Notes: generated from the letters alone by a model not told the origin. A DNA stretch of 64,000 nt from Streptomyces maremycinicus (GCF_001184025.1 NZ_BBYG01000017.1:248001-312000), one strand, 5' to 3'. Positions 17,157-26,650 are shown, numbered from the stretch's first letter. Program-made: numbers and translations.

Positions 17157-18184
17157 CGCCGAAACCGCTGACCGCCGTCGCCGTCGCGGGCGCGGCGCTG
17201 CTCGTCCGGCGGGCGCTGCGCCGCCGGATCCAGGTCTCGCCGCTGTGGCCGATGCCCGCGCTGGCCGAACCGGTCTCCGGCCGGCCCCGGTCGCGCGCGC
17301 TGCGGCTGCTGGTCGCCGAACGGCGGGAGATCGCCGAGGGGGTCGTCCGACTGCGCCTCGAGGGGCACGGGTTGCCGCGCTGGGAGCCGGGGGCGCATCT
17401 CGACCTGGTGCTGCCGTCGGGGCTGGTACGGCAGTACTCGCTGTGCGGGGACCCGGCGGACACCTCCTCCTACACCGTCGCCGCGCGGCTCGTCCCGGAC
17501 GGGCGGGGCGGCTCGCGCGAGCTGCACGAGCAGGTGCGGGAGGGGATGGAGGTCGAGGTGCGGGGACCCCGGAACCGTTTCCCGCTCGTCGAGGCACCCG
17601 CCTACGTCTTCGTCGCCGGGGGCATCGGCATCACACCGATCCTGCCCATGGTGCGGGCCCTCGCCGAAGGCAGCGAGTGGCGGCTGCTCCACGCCGGCCG
17701 GACACGGGCCTCGATGCCGTTCCTGAAGGAGGTCGAGCGGCTGGGCGGCGAGGACCGGGTGACGGTGGTGGAGGGACGGCCCGATCTCGACGCGCTGCTC
17801 ACGGACCTGCCCGAGGGGACGGCCGTCTACTGCTGCGGCCCGGAGGGGCTGATGGTGGCGGTGGCGGAGCGGGTACCGCAGGTCCGGCTCGAGCGGTTCG
17901 CGGCGCGTACGGTCCGCGACGGCGAACCCTTCGAGGTCGAACTCCGGCGCACCGGGCGGGTGGTCACGGTCGCGGCCGACTCGACGGTCCTGGCCGCCGT
18001 CCGCGCCGAACTGCCGAACACCCTCTACTCGTGCGAGCAGGGCTTCTGCGGGACCTGCCAACAGCGGGTGCTGGAGGGCGAGGTGGAACACCGGGACGAG
18101 CTGCTCACCGACGCGGAGCGCGACGACTCGATGCTGATCTGTGTCTCCCGGGCGCGCAGCGAGCGGCTGGTGCTGGACATGTGA
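17153..18184 (+). CDS. PDR/VanB-family oxidoreductase (flavin reductase with C-terminal 2Fe-2S domain)
   Basis: The 343-residue protein passes electrons from NAD(P)H through flavin to a plant-type 2Fe-2S cluster. The flavin-binding motif RQYSL is near residue 91, the nucleotide-binding GGIGITPILP near residue 160, and CGPEGLM near residue 225. The C-terminal ferredoxin domain has CEQGFCGTC plus a distant Cys in MLICVSRA (about residues 294-335). An N-terminal hydrophobic stretch (about residues 5-17) may tether it. GTG 17153 overlaps the upstream stop (GTGA), so the two genes are translationally coupled and the protein is probably the reductase for that di-iron protein. Confidence 0.9.
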   Translation: MTPKPLTAVAVAGAALLVRRALRRRIQVSPLWPMPALAEPVSGRPRSRALRLLVAERREIAEGVVRLRLEGHGLPRWEPGAHLDLVLPSGLVRQYSLCGDPADTSSYTVAARLVPDGRGGSRELHEQVREGMEVEVRGPRNRFPLVEAPAYVFVAGGIGITPILPMVRALAEGSEWRLLHAGRTRASMPFLKEVERLGGEDRVTVVEGRPDLDALLTDLPEGTAVYCCGPEGLMVAVAERVPQVRLERFAARTVRDGEPFEVELRRTGRVVTVAADSTVLAAVRAELPNTLYSCEQGFCGTCQQRVLEGEVEHRDELLTDAERDDSMLICVSRARSERLVLDM

Positions 18185-18310
18185 CCCGGCCCGCGACCCC
18201 GGAGTTGACCGATATCTGACCGGACAAGTGGCCGGATAAGCGACGGATCAGGTGAATGTCCGCACCGGTCCGGTCCGTTCTGGGCCGGAACCGATCGGTA
18301 AGGTGTTCGC

Positions 18311-19000
18311 ATGACTACCGGGGTTCGTCGCAGAATGGGAGTCGAGGAGCGTCGGCAGCAGTTGATCGGCGTCGCCCTCGAACTGTTCGCCCAGCGCTCG
18401 CCCGACGAGGTCTCCATCGACGAGATAGCCGCGGCCGCGGGCATCTCGCGCCCCCTCGTCTACCACTACTTCCCCGGCAAACTCAGCCTGTACGAGGCCG
18501 CGTTGAAGCGGGCCTCGGAGGATCTGGCGAGCCGGTTCGCCGAGCCGCACGACGGACCGCTCGGCTCCCGCCTGCTGCGCGTGATGCGCCGCTACTTCGA
18601 CTTCGTCGACGCGCACGGCCCGGGATTCTCCGCCCTGATGCGCGGCGGCCCCGCGGTCGGCTCCTCGACCACGAACGCCCTCATCGACTCGGTGCGCCAG
18701 AGCGCCTACGAGCACATCCTGGCGCACCTCGGTGTCCCGGACGCGCCCCCGCGCCTGGAGCTGATCGTCCGTTCCTGGATCTCGCTGGCCGAGTCGACCG
18801 CGCTGATCTGGCTGGACGGGCGGCGCATCCCGCGCGAGGAGCTGGAGGTCCAGCTCGTGCAGGACTTCGCCGCGCTGACCGCCGTCAGCGCGGCCCACGA
18901 CGACGAGCTGCGTGCCCTGCTGCGCCCCGTGCTCGGCGGCGAGCCGGCCGACGGGCCGTTCGGCGACCTGGTCACCCGGCTCATCGCCCTGGCCTCCTGA
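18311..19000 (+). CDS. TetR/AcrR-family transcriptional regulator
   Basis: The 229-residue protein has a TetR N-terminal helix-turn-helix (about residues 12-58): RRQQLIGVALELFAQRS, then SIDEIAAAAGISRPLVYHYF. The C-terminal ligand-binding domain is of a common Streptomyces type. It follows the di-iron/reductase operon by about 125 bases in the same direction and is a candidate regulator of it. TAAGGT at 18299-18304 is 6 bases before the ATG, suggesting a leaderless mRNA of its own. Confidence 0.88.
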   Translation: MTTGVRRRMGVEERRQQLIGVALELFAQRSPDEVSIDEIAAAAGISRPLVYHYFPGKLSLYEAALKRASEDLASRFAEPHDGPLGSRLLRVMRRYFDFVDAHGPGFSALMRGGPAVGSSTTNALIDSVRQSAYEHILAHLGVPDAPPRLELIVRSWISLAESTALIWLDGRRIPREELEVQLVQDFAALTAVSAAHDDELRALLRPVLGGEPADGPFGDLVTRLIALAS

Positions 19001-19022
19001 GGCGGGACGCCGACAGGACGGC

Positions 19023-19385
19023 CTAGCTCTCGTACTTGCGGTACGCCGGGTCGAGGTCGCGCACCTCGGCGGAGGCGTGCAGCACGAAACCGTCCTGCGT
19101 CACGTGCTCGCGCAGCAGCGCCAGTACGGCCTCGGTCAGCTTCGTCTTCGTCTCGTCGGTACGTCCGGCCAGGAGGCCCAGCGTGACGTGGACGACCGCG
19201 TGCCCGCGCTCCTCGGGGTCGTCGTAGCCGAACGCGGTGAACTCGGCGGGCCGGAACAGGGTCTTGCAGGCTTCCGGCTTGGCGGCCGCGATCTCGACGA
19301 CCGAGGTGTGCAGGGCCCGCGCGAACCCGTTCCGGTCGAAGGCGGACGCCATCGTGGTCGAGTAGTCGACGGTGATCTGCGGCAT
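19023..19385 (-). CDS. 5-carboxymethyl-2-hydroxymuconate isomerase-like protein (tautomerase fold)
   Basis: The 120-residue protein starts MPQITVDYS, with the N-terminal proline after Met that tautomerase-superfamily enzymes use as catalytic base. The rest (HTSVVEIAAAKPEACKTLF, HVTLGLLAGRTDETKTKL) fits the CHMI family of homoprotocatechuate degradation. No other genes of that pathway are nearby, so the physiological substrate is uncertain. AGGAG precedes the ATG. Confidence 0.75.
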   Translation of the reverse strand: MPQITVDYSTTMASAFDRNGFARALHTSVVEIAAAKPEACKTLFRPAEFTAFGYDDPEERGHAVVHVTLGLLAGRTDETKTKLTEAVLALLREHVTQDGFVLHASAEVRDLDPAYRKYES

Positions 19386-19419
19386 GGGGCACTCCTGTTC
19401 CGGGGAAACAAGGATCAGC

Positions 19420-21048
19420 CTAGGTCGTCAGCCGCAGGGCCAGCATCGCGATGTCGTCCTCACGGTCGTGGCCGAAGCTGGTGAGGAGGGTGTCGCACAA
19501 CGCGTCCAGGCCCGGCATCGCGCCGATGGCCGCCGCGCGCAGGTGCTCCATCGAGACCGCGAGGTCGATGCCCCGGGTCTCGATCAGACCGTCGGTGACC
19601 AGGAGGAGGCGATCGGTGGGTTCGAGGAACAGCTCGGTGGGCGGCGGGTGGGGCACGCCCAGGCCGAGCAGCGGGCCGGCCGCCTTGGCGTAGTCGGCGC
19701 CACCGGCGTCCCGGACGATCAGTGGCGGGATGTGGCCCGCGTTGGCGATGCGGGTGCGCCCGGTACCGGGATCGATCAGGACCAGGCAGACGGTCGCCGT
19801 GACCTCGGGGTGGTACAGCCGGAGCATCCGGTCGAGGCGCTCGGCGAGCACGGCAGGGTCGCTCTCGTCGACGCAGTAGGCGCGCAGCGCGTGCCGGATC
19901 TCGACCATGACGGTGGCCGCCTCGAGCGAGTGTCCGACGACGTCACCGACCGCGGCCAGCATTCCTTCCCCGGTGCGCAGGGCCGCGTAGAAGTCGCCGC
20001 CGATCTCCGCCTCCCGGGACGCCGGCACGTACCGGACGGCGACGTCGACGCCCGGCAGCTCGGGCAGCGCGTGCGGCCGGGGTAGGAAGCTGTGCTGGAG
20101 GGTGAGCGCAACATGCCGCTCGACCTGGTACATGAGCAGCGGCTCGGCGGCGAGCGCGGTGGCCTGGGCGAGCCGGGCCAGCCGGGACTCGGTCTCGGGG
20201 TCGACCCGGCGGACCTCCCGGGTGGGGACGGCCAGGCACACCGAGGACCTGCCGTCCTGGGTCGGGATCAGCACCAGCCGGGCGTCGTGGGGCACGCCGG
20301 GGCGGAAGAACCCGGCGGGCCACAGCGGCGCGGGCACCGTGGTGATCCGCACCCCGGCCTGGCCGTGGGTGAGCCGCCGCAGCAGTGCGACGACGGCCTG
20401 ATGGGCGTCCTGGTCCGGCAGCGCGAGCGAGGTCCGGTTCCTGGAGGTGCCGCGGTGCAGCACGTCGTCCGGGCCGAGGACGAAGACGGCCGCGGGCGAG
20501 CCGGTGAGCCGCGCTGTGCCCTCGGCGGCCGCGTCGGCGAGTTCCTGCGGGGAGCGCGCCGCCTGGATGCCGACGATCGCCTCCGACAGCAGCGACAGCC
20601 GCCGGGCCGCCGCTCGGTCGTCGGCGCGCAGCCGGGCGGCCCGGACGGCGGCCCGGACCACGGCGTCGATCTCCTCGGGCTCGGCGGGCATCGCCAGGTG
20701 GGCCTCGCCGCCCGCGTCCAGCCCCTGCCCTCGGTCGCCCGGGGCCACGTCACCCGCCGAGAAGTGCACGACGGGCAGGCCGGCCATGTGCGGCCGGGCC
20801 TTGAGCCGGCGGCACAGCTCGAAGCCGCTCATGTCCGGCAGCTCCACGTCGACCAGGGCGACGTCCGGCAGGTCGCCCTCGCGCCGCCGTACGTCCAGTT
20901 CGACGAGCGCCTCGTGTCCGGTGCCGACCGCGACGACCCGGTGGCCGGCGCGGCGCAGCACCACACCGAGGGCGAACCGGCCGGCCGCCGTACGGTCCAC
21001 GACCAGCACGGTCGTGTCGCTGTGCCTGCCACTGACGTCGGCGTTCAT
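19420..21048 (-). CDS. Receiver-GAF-PP2C (SpoIIE-type) phosphatase
   Basis: The 542-residue protein has a receiver-like domain (residues about 10-130), a GAF-like domain (about 150-310), and a SpoIIE/PP2C phosphatase domain (about 325-540) with REAEIGGDFYAAL, VGDVVGHSLEAA and DREDDIAMLAL metal-binding motifs. Such proteins dephosphorylate anti-sigma-factor antagonists. The receiver keeps the phospho-acceptor Asp (VALVDVELPD) but has VVDR instead of an acidic pair and lacks the usual KP lysine (LAMP). I chose ATG 21048 (MNADVSG); the upstream frame extends to 21081 across the pullulanase terminator region. Confidence 0.85.
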   Translation of the reverse strand: MNADVSGRHSDTTVLVVDRTAAGRFALGVVLRRAGHRVVAVGTGHEALVELDVRRREGDLPDVALVDVELPDMSGFELCRRLKARPHMAGLPVVHFSAGDVAPGDRGQGLDAGGEAHLAMPAEPEEIDAVVRAAVRAARLRADDRAAARRLSLLSEAIVGIQAARSPQELADAAAEGTARLTGSPAAVFVLGPDDVLHRGTSRNRTSLALPDQDAHQAVVALLRRLTHGQAGVRITTVPAPLWPAGFFRPGVPHDARLVLIPTQDGRSSVCLAVPTREVRRVDPETESRLARLAQATALAAEPLLMYQVERHVALTLQHSFLPRPHALPELPGVDVAVRYVPASREAEIGGDFYAALRTGEGMLAAVGDVVGHSLEAATVMVEIRHALRAYCVDESDPAVLAERLDRMLRLYHPEVTATVCLVLIDPGTGRTRIANAGHIPPLIVRDAGGADYAKAAGPLLGLGVPHPPPTELFLEPTDRLLLVTDGLIETRGIDLAVSMEHLRAAAIGAMPGLDALCDTLLTSFGHDREDDIAMLALRLTT

Positions 21049-21082
21049 CTCTCGACCCCCGACCCCGGACCCATGGACCACC

Positions 21083-21116
21083 GGTGGAGCAGACCGGTTG
21101 GAAGGTCTGCTCCACC
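21083..21116 (-). terminator. Terminator of the amylase-pullulanase gene
   Basis: GGTGGAGCAGACC (21083-21095) pairs perfectly with GGTCTGCTCCACC (21104-21116), 17 bases after the stop codon of the large glucan hydrolase gene and before the PP2C gene start. Confidence 0.8.
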
Positions 21117-21132
21117 AAGGTAATGCCCCTGT

Positions 21133-24100
21133 CTAGGGGGTCGTCCGGGAGAACACCGCGACGGTCCGGCCCGGGACGGTGAACGTACCGGACCGCGTCA
21201 CGTACGAGGCGGACTTCACGGTGGGGTCCGACCCCGCCGCCTGCACCGGGTGCAGCCGGTATCCCGTCCCGGCGAGCGCGTCGACGGTCTGCTTCGACGC
21301 GTTCGGTGTCGCGTTGAACACGACGACCAGGTCACCGAGTTCCATGGTGATCACCCCCGGTGTCTCGTCCTTCCCGGACAGCGGGAAGGAGAGCGCCGAC
21401 TGCACGCGTTCGGCGGTCCCGAGCGAGAACGCCTTCTCGGTGGTGCGGATGCTCAGCAGATCCCGGTAGGCGGCGGAGGCCGCGGTGATCTGCGGGCAGC
21501 CGACCCCGACAGCGGTCAGCAGCGGCTTGGCGTAGGGCCACTTGGAGGCGTTGTCGGCGGCCGGCGGCAGTCCCCGCCCGAAGCCGTTGCCGGCGGCGCA
21601 GTTCCAGTGGACGGCGTTGAACCAGTCGCCGCTGTCGTAGGAGTTGCGGTCCAGGGACTTGGAGCGCAGCAGGTCGGTGCCGGCCTGGGACAGGGCCGGG
21701 CCCTGGGAGAGCGCGGCGGTGGCCATGGCGAGGACCTGCATCCGGGAACGGTCGGCCGCCGAGGTGTCCTTGGGCAGCTTGTAGGCCAGCGCGTCGAACA
21801 GCGACTCGTTGTCGTGCGCGTCGACATAGGCGAGGGCGTCGCCGGGCGCGTCCGCGTAGCCGGCCGGGGCGCCGTTGTAGTCGACCCCGGCGCCGGTGAC
21901 CTCCTTGCCGTCGGTGGCGGTGAAGCGGTACGCGGCGAGGTTGCCGGACAGCCCGACCTTGATGAGGTCCTGGTAGTGCAGCAGCCGGGCCTTCTGCTCG
22001 GCGGAAGTGCCGTTGCCGGTCGAGGAGTTGGGGTCGGTGTAGAGCCCGGACGCGAAGCCCTGGACGCCCGGGTCCTCGTCGAACGGGCCGCCGCCGCGCA
22101 CGGCGTCACGTGCCCGGTCCGAGAAGGTCGCGACGCCGGTGCCCGCCATGTTCTTCTGGGTGGCCTGGACGAACCGGGCGTCGTCGGCGACCTCGCCGAA
22201 GTTCCAGCCCTCCCCGTAGAGGATGATCTTCTTGCCGTCGACCCCGTCCTCGGCGAGGGTCAGCGCGTCCAGCGCCTTGCGCACCGCCAGGATGTTGGCC
22301 TTGGGGTGGTGTCCCATGAGGTCGAAGCGGAAGCCGTCGACCTTGTACTCCTTGGCCCAGGTGACGATCGAGTCGACGACCAGCTTGCCCATCATCGCGT
22401 TCTCGGTCGCGGTGTTCGCACAGCAGGTGCTGTTCGCCACCGAGCCGTCGGCGAGCAGCCGCTGGTAGTAGCCGGGGACGATCCGGTCGAGAACGCTGGT
22501 CGCCGCCTGGCCGCTCGCCGCGGTGTGGTTGTAGACGACGTCCATGACGACCCGCAGGCCCTCCTGGTTCAGCGCCTTCACCATCCGGCGGAACTCGACG
22601 GTGCGGGCGGTCCCGTCCGGGTCACTGGCGTACGACCCCTCGGGGACCGTGTAGTGGTACGGGTCGTACCCCCAGTTGTAGGCGTCCTTCGCCGCGGTCG
22701 CGGCCACGCACTCCTGCTGCTTGTCGGAGTCGGCCGGGTAGGAGGCCAGGTCGCAGCCGGGGGCCGACCGGGCGGCCTTGTCCTCGGCGATGGTGGCGAT
22801 GTCGAAGACGGGCAGCAGATGGACGTACGAGGTGCCCGCCGCCGCCAGCTCCCGCAGATGCTTCGAGCCGTCGCTGTCCCGGTCGGTGAAGGCCAGGTAG
22901 GTGCCCCGGTCCCGGGCGGGGACCGTCGTGTCCGCGACGGAGAAGTCCCGGACGTGCAGCTCCTGGATCTGGGCGTCCTTCAGCGGGACGGCCTTCGGCT
23001 TGGCGAGCGTGGACCAGCCGCCGGGGGCGAGGGCCTTGTCGTCGAGGTCGACGACGAGACTGCGCGCGGAGTCGGTGGTCAGGGCCACCGAGTAGGGGTC
23101 GGTGACCTTGTTGGTGACGACCTTGCCGACGCTGGGCGCCCATACCGTCACGGCGTACCGGTAGGGCTTGTTCTTCCACGACGCGGGCCCGGTCACGGAC
23201 CAGACGCCGGTGGTGCCGTCGCGCCGCATCCTCACGGTGGAGCCGTCGATCTCCAGGGAGACCTGCTGGGCCGTCGGGGCCCAGACGGCCAGCGTGGGGC
23301 GGCCGTGGTGGAACGTCGGCCCGAGACGGGCCTCGGTCGCACCGCTGTACAGGTCGTCCAGCACGCCGGCGGTCTGTACGCCCGTCGCCGCCAGGACCGC
23401 GCCATTCACGGCCCGTTGGGAGGCGACGACCTGTCCGCTCAGCGCCTCGCGCACCCGGTCGCGGTCGCGCGGGTCCACGGACCAGGCGGTGTACGCCTTG
23501 AGGTGCGGGTACGCGGCCTTCTGGGCGTCGGTGAGGGTGGTCTTCGTCAGCCGCAGCCACCGGGCGTCCCCGGTGAGGGTGCCGTTCGCGGCCGCGATCG
23601 AGCCCTTGCGGCTGTACAGCAGCTGGGTCGAGGCAGTGGCCTCGGAGCCGTTCCAGGCGACGGTGTTCCGGTCGATCCAGACCGCCTTGGACGTGGTCAG
23701 GTCGAGGGCCGCAGCGGAGCCGGCCGGCTGCGGGAGCAGGTACTTCTCCTGCCCGGCCAGCAGCCACACCTCGTGCCCGTCGCTCGTGAGGTCCAGCGAC
23801 CGATCGGTCGGGAGGTCCTTCTCGTCGCCCTTGTGGAGGATGTAGCTGAGGCTGGTGGCGCCGGCGGTGAGCGGCACCTCGTAGACCGCACCGTACGCGT
23901 CGGTCCTGCTCGGCTTCAGCGGGTTCGACCACTCGGTGGGGTTCGCGGCGCCGGTCCAGGTGTGCAGCCCCCAGCCGGTGTAGTCGCCGTCGGCGCGGTG
24001 GTAGTGCAGGACGGCCTTGCCGGTGTCCTCGGCCGGGTACTCGGGCTTCTCCGTGAGGAGGCCCTCCTTGCCCTGCTCGATCCAGACCTCACCGGTCTTC

Positions 24101-26550
24101 GTCACGTCGATCGTGCGGTCGGCGGAGACGTCCTTGTCGCCGTCCTTGTCGATGACGAGGAACCCGACGGACGAGGCCCCCGGCTTCAGCTTGACGTAGG
24201 CGAAGGCGCCGTACGCGTCCCGCCCGACGAAGGGGTGGCTGTCCGGCCAGGTGGTCGCCTCGCCGTCGGCCAGGTCGCCCCAGGCGTACAGGCCCCAGTC
24301 GGCGTAGTCGCCGTCGGGGCGCTGGTAGTGGACGATCGCGTAGTCACGGGAGGAGGCGGTGGGGATCTCCTCGGCGGGCGGGGTGCCGGTGACGGAGGCC
24401 GCGGTGGCGCTCGCGGTGCGCCCGGCCGAGTCGACGACGACCGCCTTGTAGCGCAGGGCCGTGCCCGCGGGGAGGTCCGTGTCCAGGGTCTGCGTGACCC
24501 GGTAGGGGGCGTGGTCGGCGGAACCGAGGGTCTGCCACCTGCCGTTGCCGGTCTGGGCGGCGAAGACGACCCGGTTGAGCTGTCCGCCGGCCACGTCGGC
24601 GCTCAGTTCGACGGTGCCGGTGGCGCCGGCGGCGGGGGCGTGCAGGGCGACGGTCGGCCGGGTCGCCGGGGCGGGCGGCTTGCGGGCGGCCTTGAGGACG
24701 ACGGCCGAGCCCGCGGGAACGGTCACGGTGATCTTCTTGTCGGCGCCGGCGGTCACCGTCTTCCCGGTGCCGTAGATGCCGTGGAACGCGGTGTTCGCCG
24801 AACCGGTCGCGAAGGTCGCCTCCTGTGCCGTGCCGGCGTTGTTGAAGGCGACGACGTACTCGGTGGTGTCCTTGCCGGTGCCGTTGCGGGAGAAGGCGTA
24901 GACGCCGGCGCCGTCGGCCGCGTAGCGCTCCGTCTGGACGCCGTCGGTGAGGGCGGGGTTCGCCCGGCGGAGCTCGGCCAGCGCGGCGATCTGCCGGTAC
25001 AGGGGAGCGCCGGTGTCGTAGGCGTCGCTCGCGTGGGTGCGGCCGGTGCCGATCTCGTCGTCGTCGAGGTAGTCGGCGGTCTTCGACGCGAACATCGTCT
25101 GGCGGGCGTCCTTGTCGCCGCCGGAGCCGGTGAAGCCCTGCTCGTCGCCGTAGTAGACGACCGGGTTGCCCCGGCTGAGGAACATCAGCTCGTTGGCGAG
25201 TTCGTCCTTGGCGAGCAGTTCGGCGTCGGTGGCCCCGGGGTTGTCCTGGTTCAGGAAGTACCCGATGCGGCCCATGTCGTGGTTGCCGAGGAAGGTGACC
25301 TGCTCGTAGGCGTTGGCCTTGTCGGTCGTGTACTTGTAGTCGTCGGCGAAGACCGAGGAGAGCTTGCGCGCGCTGCCGCCCTGGGAGGCGTACTGGCGGG
25401 CCGCCTCCTGGAAGGGGAAGTCGAGCGTGGCGTCCAGGCGGCCCTGGGTGACGTACGGGGACGTGATCGACGTGTCGGCGGAGTAGACCTCGCCGAACAT
25501 GAAGAAGTCGTCCCTGCCCTGCTTGGCCGCGTAGGCGTCGAGGGCCGTCGCCCACTGGGTCCAGAACTCCATGTCGACGTGCTTCACGGTGTCGATCCGG
25601 AAGCCGTCGATCCGGAAGTCCCGCACCCAGCGCTGGTAGATCTTCTCCATCCCGCTGACGACCTCGGGACGCTCGGTCCACAGGTCGTCGAGCCCGGAGA
25701 AGTCCCCGTACGTGGTCGACTCACCGGCGTAGGTCGAGTCGCCGCGGTTGTGGTACATCGTCGGGTCGTTGAGCCAGGACGGGACCTTCGCGTTCTTCTG
25801 CGCGGTGGTGACCGTCGGGGTGCGCGGGAAGGAGTCGGCGTCGACGGCCGGGAACCTCGTGCCGCCGTCCGCGTAGTCGGCGTCGTCGAAGGGCTCGCCG
25901 TCCTTCGTCAGGTACGGGAAGGCGCCCTTGGAGAGGTAGTCGTAGGACTTCTCCTCGTAGTCGACGACATCGGCCGTGTGGTTGGTGATGACGTCGAAGA
26001 AGACCTTCATGCCCTTGGCGTGCGCCTTGGAGATGAGGGTCTCCAGGTCCTTGTTGGTGCCGAAGTGCGGGTCGACCTGCGTGAAGTCGGTGATCCAGTA
26101 GCCGTGGTAGCCCGCGGAGGCGTTGCTGCCGGTGCCCTGCACGGGCCGGTTCTTGAAGATCGGCGCCATCCAGATGGAGGTGGTGCCGAGGCCCTTGATG
26201 TAGTCGAGCCGCTGGGTCAGGCCCTTGAGGTCGCCGCCCTGGTAGAAGCCCTTGTCGGTGGGGTCGTAGCCGGTGGTGAGGCGTGAACCGGTCAGTCCGC
26301 CCTCGTCGTTGGCGGTGCTGCCGTTGGCGAAGCGGTCCGGCAGGACGAAGTAGAACTGCTCACGGGTGTCGTCGTGGCGGGCCGGCGCGGCGGCCAGCTT
26401 CGCGTCGGACGGCGGTGCGGGCGGGCTGTCCGCGTGCGCCGCGAGGGGCTGCACGAGGGCGGCGGCCAGCGCGGCCACGGCGACGGCCGCGACCCGTCGG
26501 ACAGGTGGCGCGGTGCGGCGCGTCGGGGGCGCCGGCCATCTCGGTATCAC
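21133..26550 (-). CDS. Secreted bifunctional alpha-amylase/pullulanase
   Basis: This very large extracellular enzyme (1805 residues) carries two complete GH13 domains. After a signal peptide (about 20-45), the first domain has nucleophile region DGFRIDTVKH, acid/base FMFGEVY and FLGNHDMGR. A Fn3-like linker and two pullulanase-associated starch-binding modules follow (repeats YADWGLYAW and YTGWGLHTW). The second, pullulanase-type domain has YNWGYDPYHYTVPEGSYA, DGFRFDLMGH, ILYGEGWNFGE and VDAHDNESL. Both catalytic triads look intact, so it should cut alpha-1,4 and alpha-1,6 bonds. GTG 26550 is chosen because AAGGAG lies 8 bases upstream and the signal peptide begins directly after it. Confidence 0.93.
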   Translation of the reverse strand: MIPRWPAPPTRRTAPPVRRVAAVAVAALAAALVQPLAAHADSPPAPPSDAKLAAAPARHDDTREQFYFVLPDRFANGSTANDEGGLTGSRLTTGYDPTDKGFYQGGDLKGLTQRLDYIKGLGTTSIWMAPIFKNRPVQGTGSNASAGYHGYWITDFTQVDPHFGTNKDLETLISKAHAKGMKVFFDVITNHTADVVDYEEKSYDYLSKGAFPYLTKDGEPFDDADYADGGTRFPAVDADSFPRTPTVTTAQKNAKVPSWLNDPTMYHNRGDSTYAGESTTYGDFSGLDDLWTERPEVVSGMEKIYQRWVRDFRIDGFRIDTVKHVDMEFWTQWATALDAYAAKQGRDDFFMFGEVYSADTSITSPYVTQGRLDATLDFPFQEAARQYASQGGSARKLSSVFADDYKYTTDKANAYEQVTFLGNHDMGRIGYFLNQDNPGATDAELLAKDELANELMFLSRGNPVVYYGDEQGFTGSGGDKDARQTMFASKTADYLDDDEIGTGRTHASDAYDTGAPLYRQIAALAELRRANPALTDGVQTERYAADGAGVYAFSRNGTGKDTTEYVVAFNNAGTAQEATFATGSANTAFHGIYGTGKTVTAGADKKITVTVPAGSAVVLKAARKPPAPATRPTVALHAPAAGATGTVELSADVAGGQLNRVVFAAQTGNGRWQTLGSADHAPYRVTQTLDTDLPAGTALRYKAVVVDSAGRTASATAASVTGTPPAEEIPTASSRDYAIVHYQRPDGDYADWGLYAWGDLADGEATTWPDSHPFVGRDAYGAFAYVKLKPGASSVGFLVIDKDGDKDVSADRTIDVTKTGEVWIEQGKEGLLTEKPEYPAEDTGKAVLHYHRADGDYTGWGLHTWTGAANPTEWSNPLKPSRTDAYGAVYEVPLTAGATSLSYILHKGDEKDLPTDRSLDLTSDGHEVWLLAGQEKYLLPQPAGSAAALDLTTSKAVWIDRNTVAWNGSEATASTQLLYSRKGSIAAANGTLTGDARWLRLTKTTLTDAQKAAYPHLKAYTAWSVDPRDRDRVREALSGQVVASQRAVNGAVLAATGVQTAGVLDDLYSGATEARLGPTFHHGRPTLAVWAPTAQQVSLEIDGSTVRMRRDGTTGVWSVTGPASWKNKPYRYAVTVWAPSVGKVVTNKVTDPYSVALTTDSARSLVVDLDDKALAPGGWSTLAKPKAVPLKDAQIQELHVRDFSVADTTVPARDRGTYLAFTDRDSDGSKHLRELAAAGTSYVHLLPVFDIATIAEDKAARSAPGCDLASYPADSDKQQECVAATAAKDAYNWGYDPYHYTVPEGSYASDPDGTARTVEFRRMVKALNQEGLRVVMDVVYNHTAASGQAATSVLDRIVPGYYQRLLADGSVANSTCCANTATENAMMGKLVVDSIVTWAKEYKVDGFRFDLMGHHPKANILAVRKALDALTLAEDGVDGKKIILYGEGWNFGEVADDARFVQATQKNMAGTGVATFSDRARDAVRGGGPFDEDPGVQGFASGLYTDPNSSTGNGTSAEQKARLLHYQDLIKVGLSGNLAAYRFTATDGKEVTGAGVDYNGAPAGYADAPGDALAYVDAHDNESLFDALAYKLPKDTSAADRSRMQVLAMATAALSQGPALSQAGTDLLRSKSLDRNSYDSGDWFNAVHWNCAAGNGFGRGLPPAADNASKWPYAKPLLTAVGVGCPQITAASAAYRDLLSIRTTEKAFSLGTAERVQSALSFPLSGKDETPGVITMELGDLVVVFNATPNASKQTVDALAGTGYRLHPVQAAGSDPTVKSASYVTRSGTFTVPGRTVAVFSRTTP

Positions 26551-26650
26551 AGGCGGGAACTCCTTGCGATTACGGCTCTCTTGGGTCCGACCCCGACGCC
26601 GCGGGACGGCTTCGTCGCCGGGCGCCCGCGTGACCGTATCGCTGCCGCAA

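Noticed and set aside
21250..26286. Very long open frame (about 1,680 codons) on the + strand
   Set aside because: It is antisense to the amylase-pullulanase gene, whose GH13 motifs are unmistakable. The + translation is Gly/Val/Arg-rich and shows no domain. Such frames arise from third-position GC bias.
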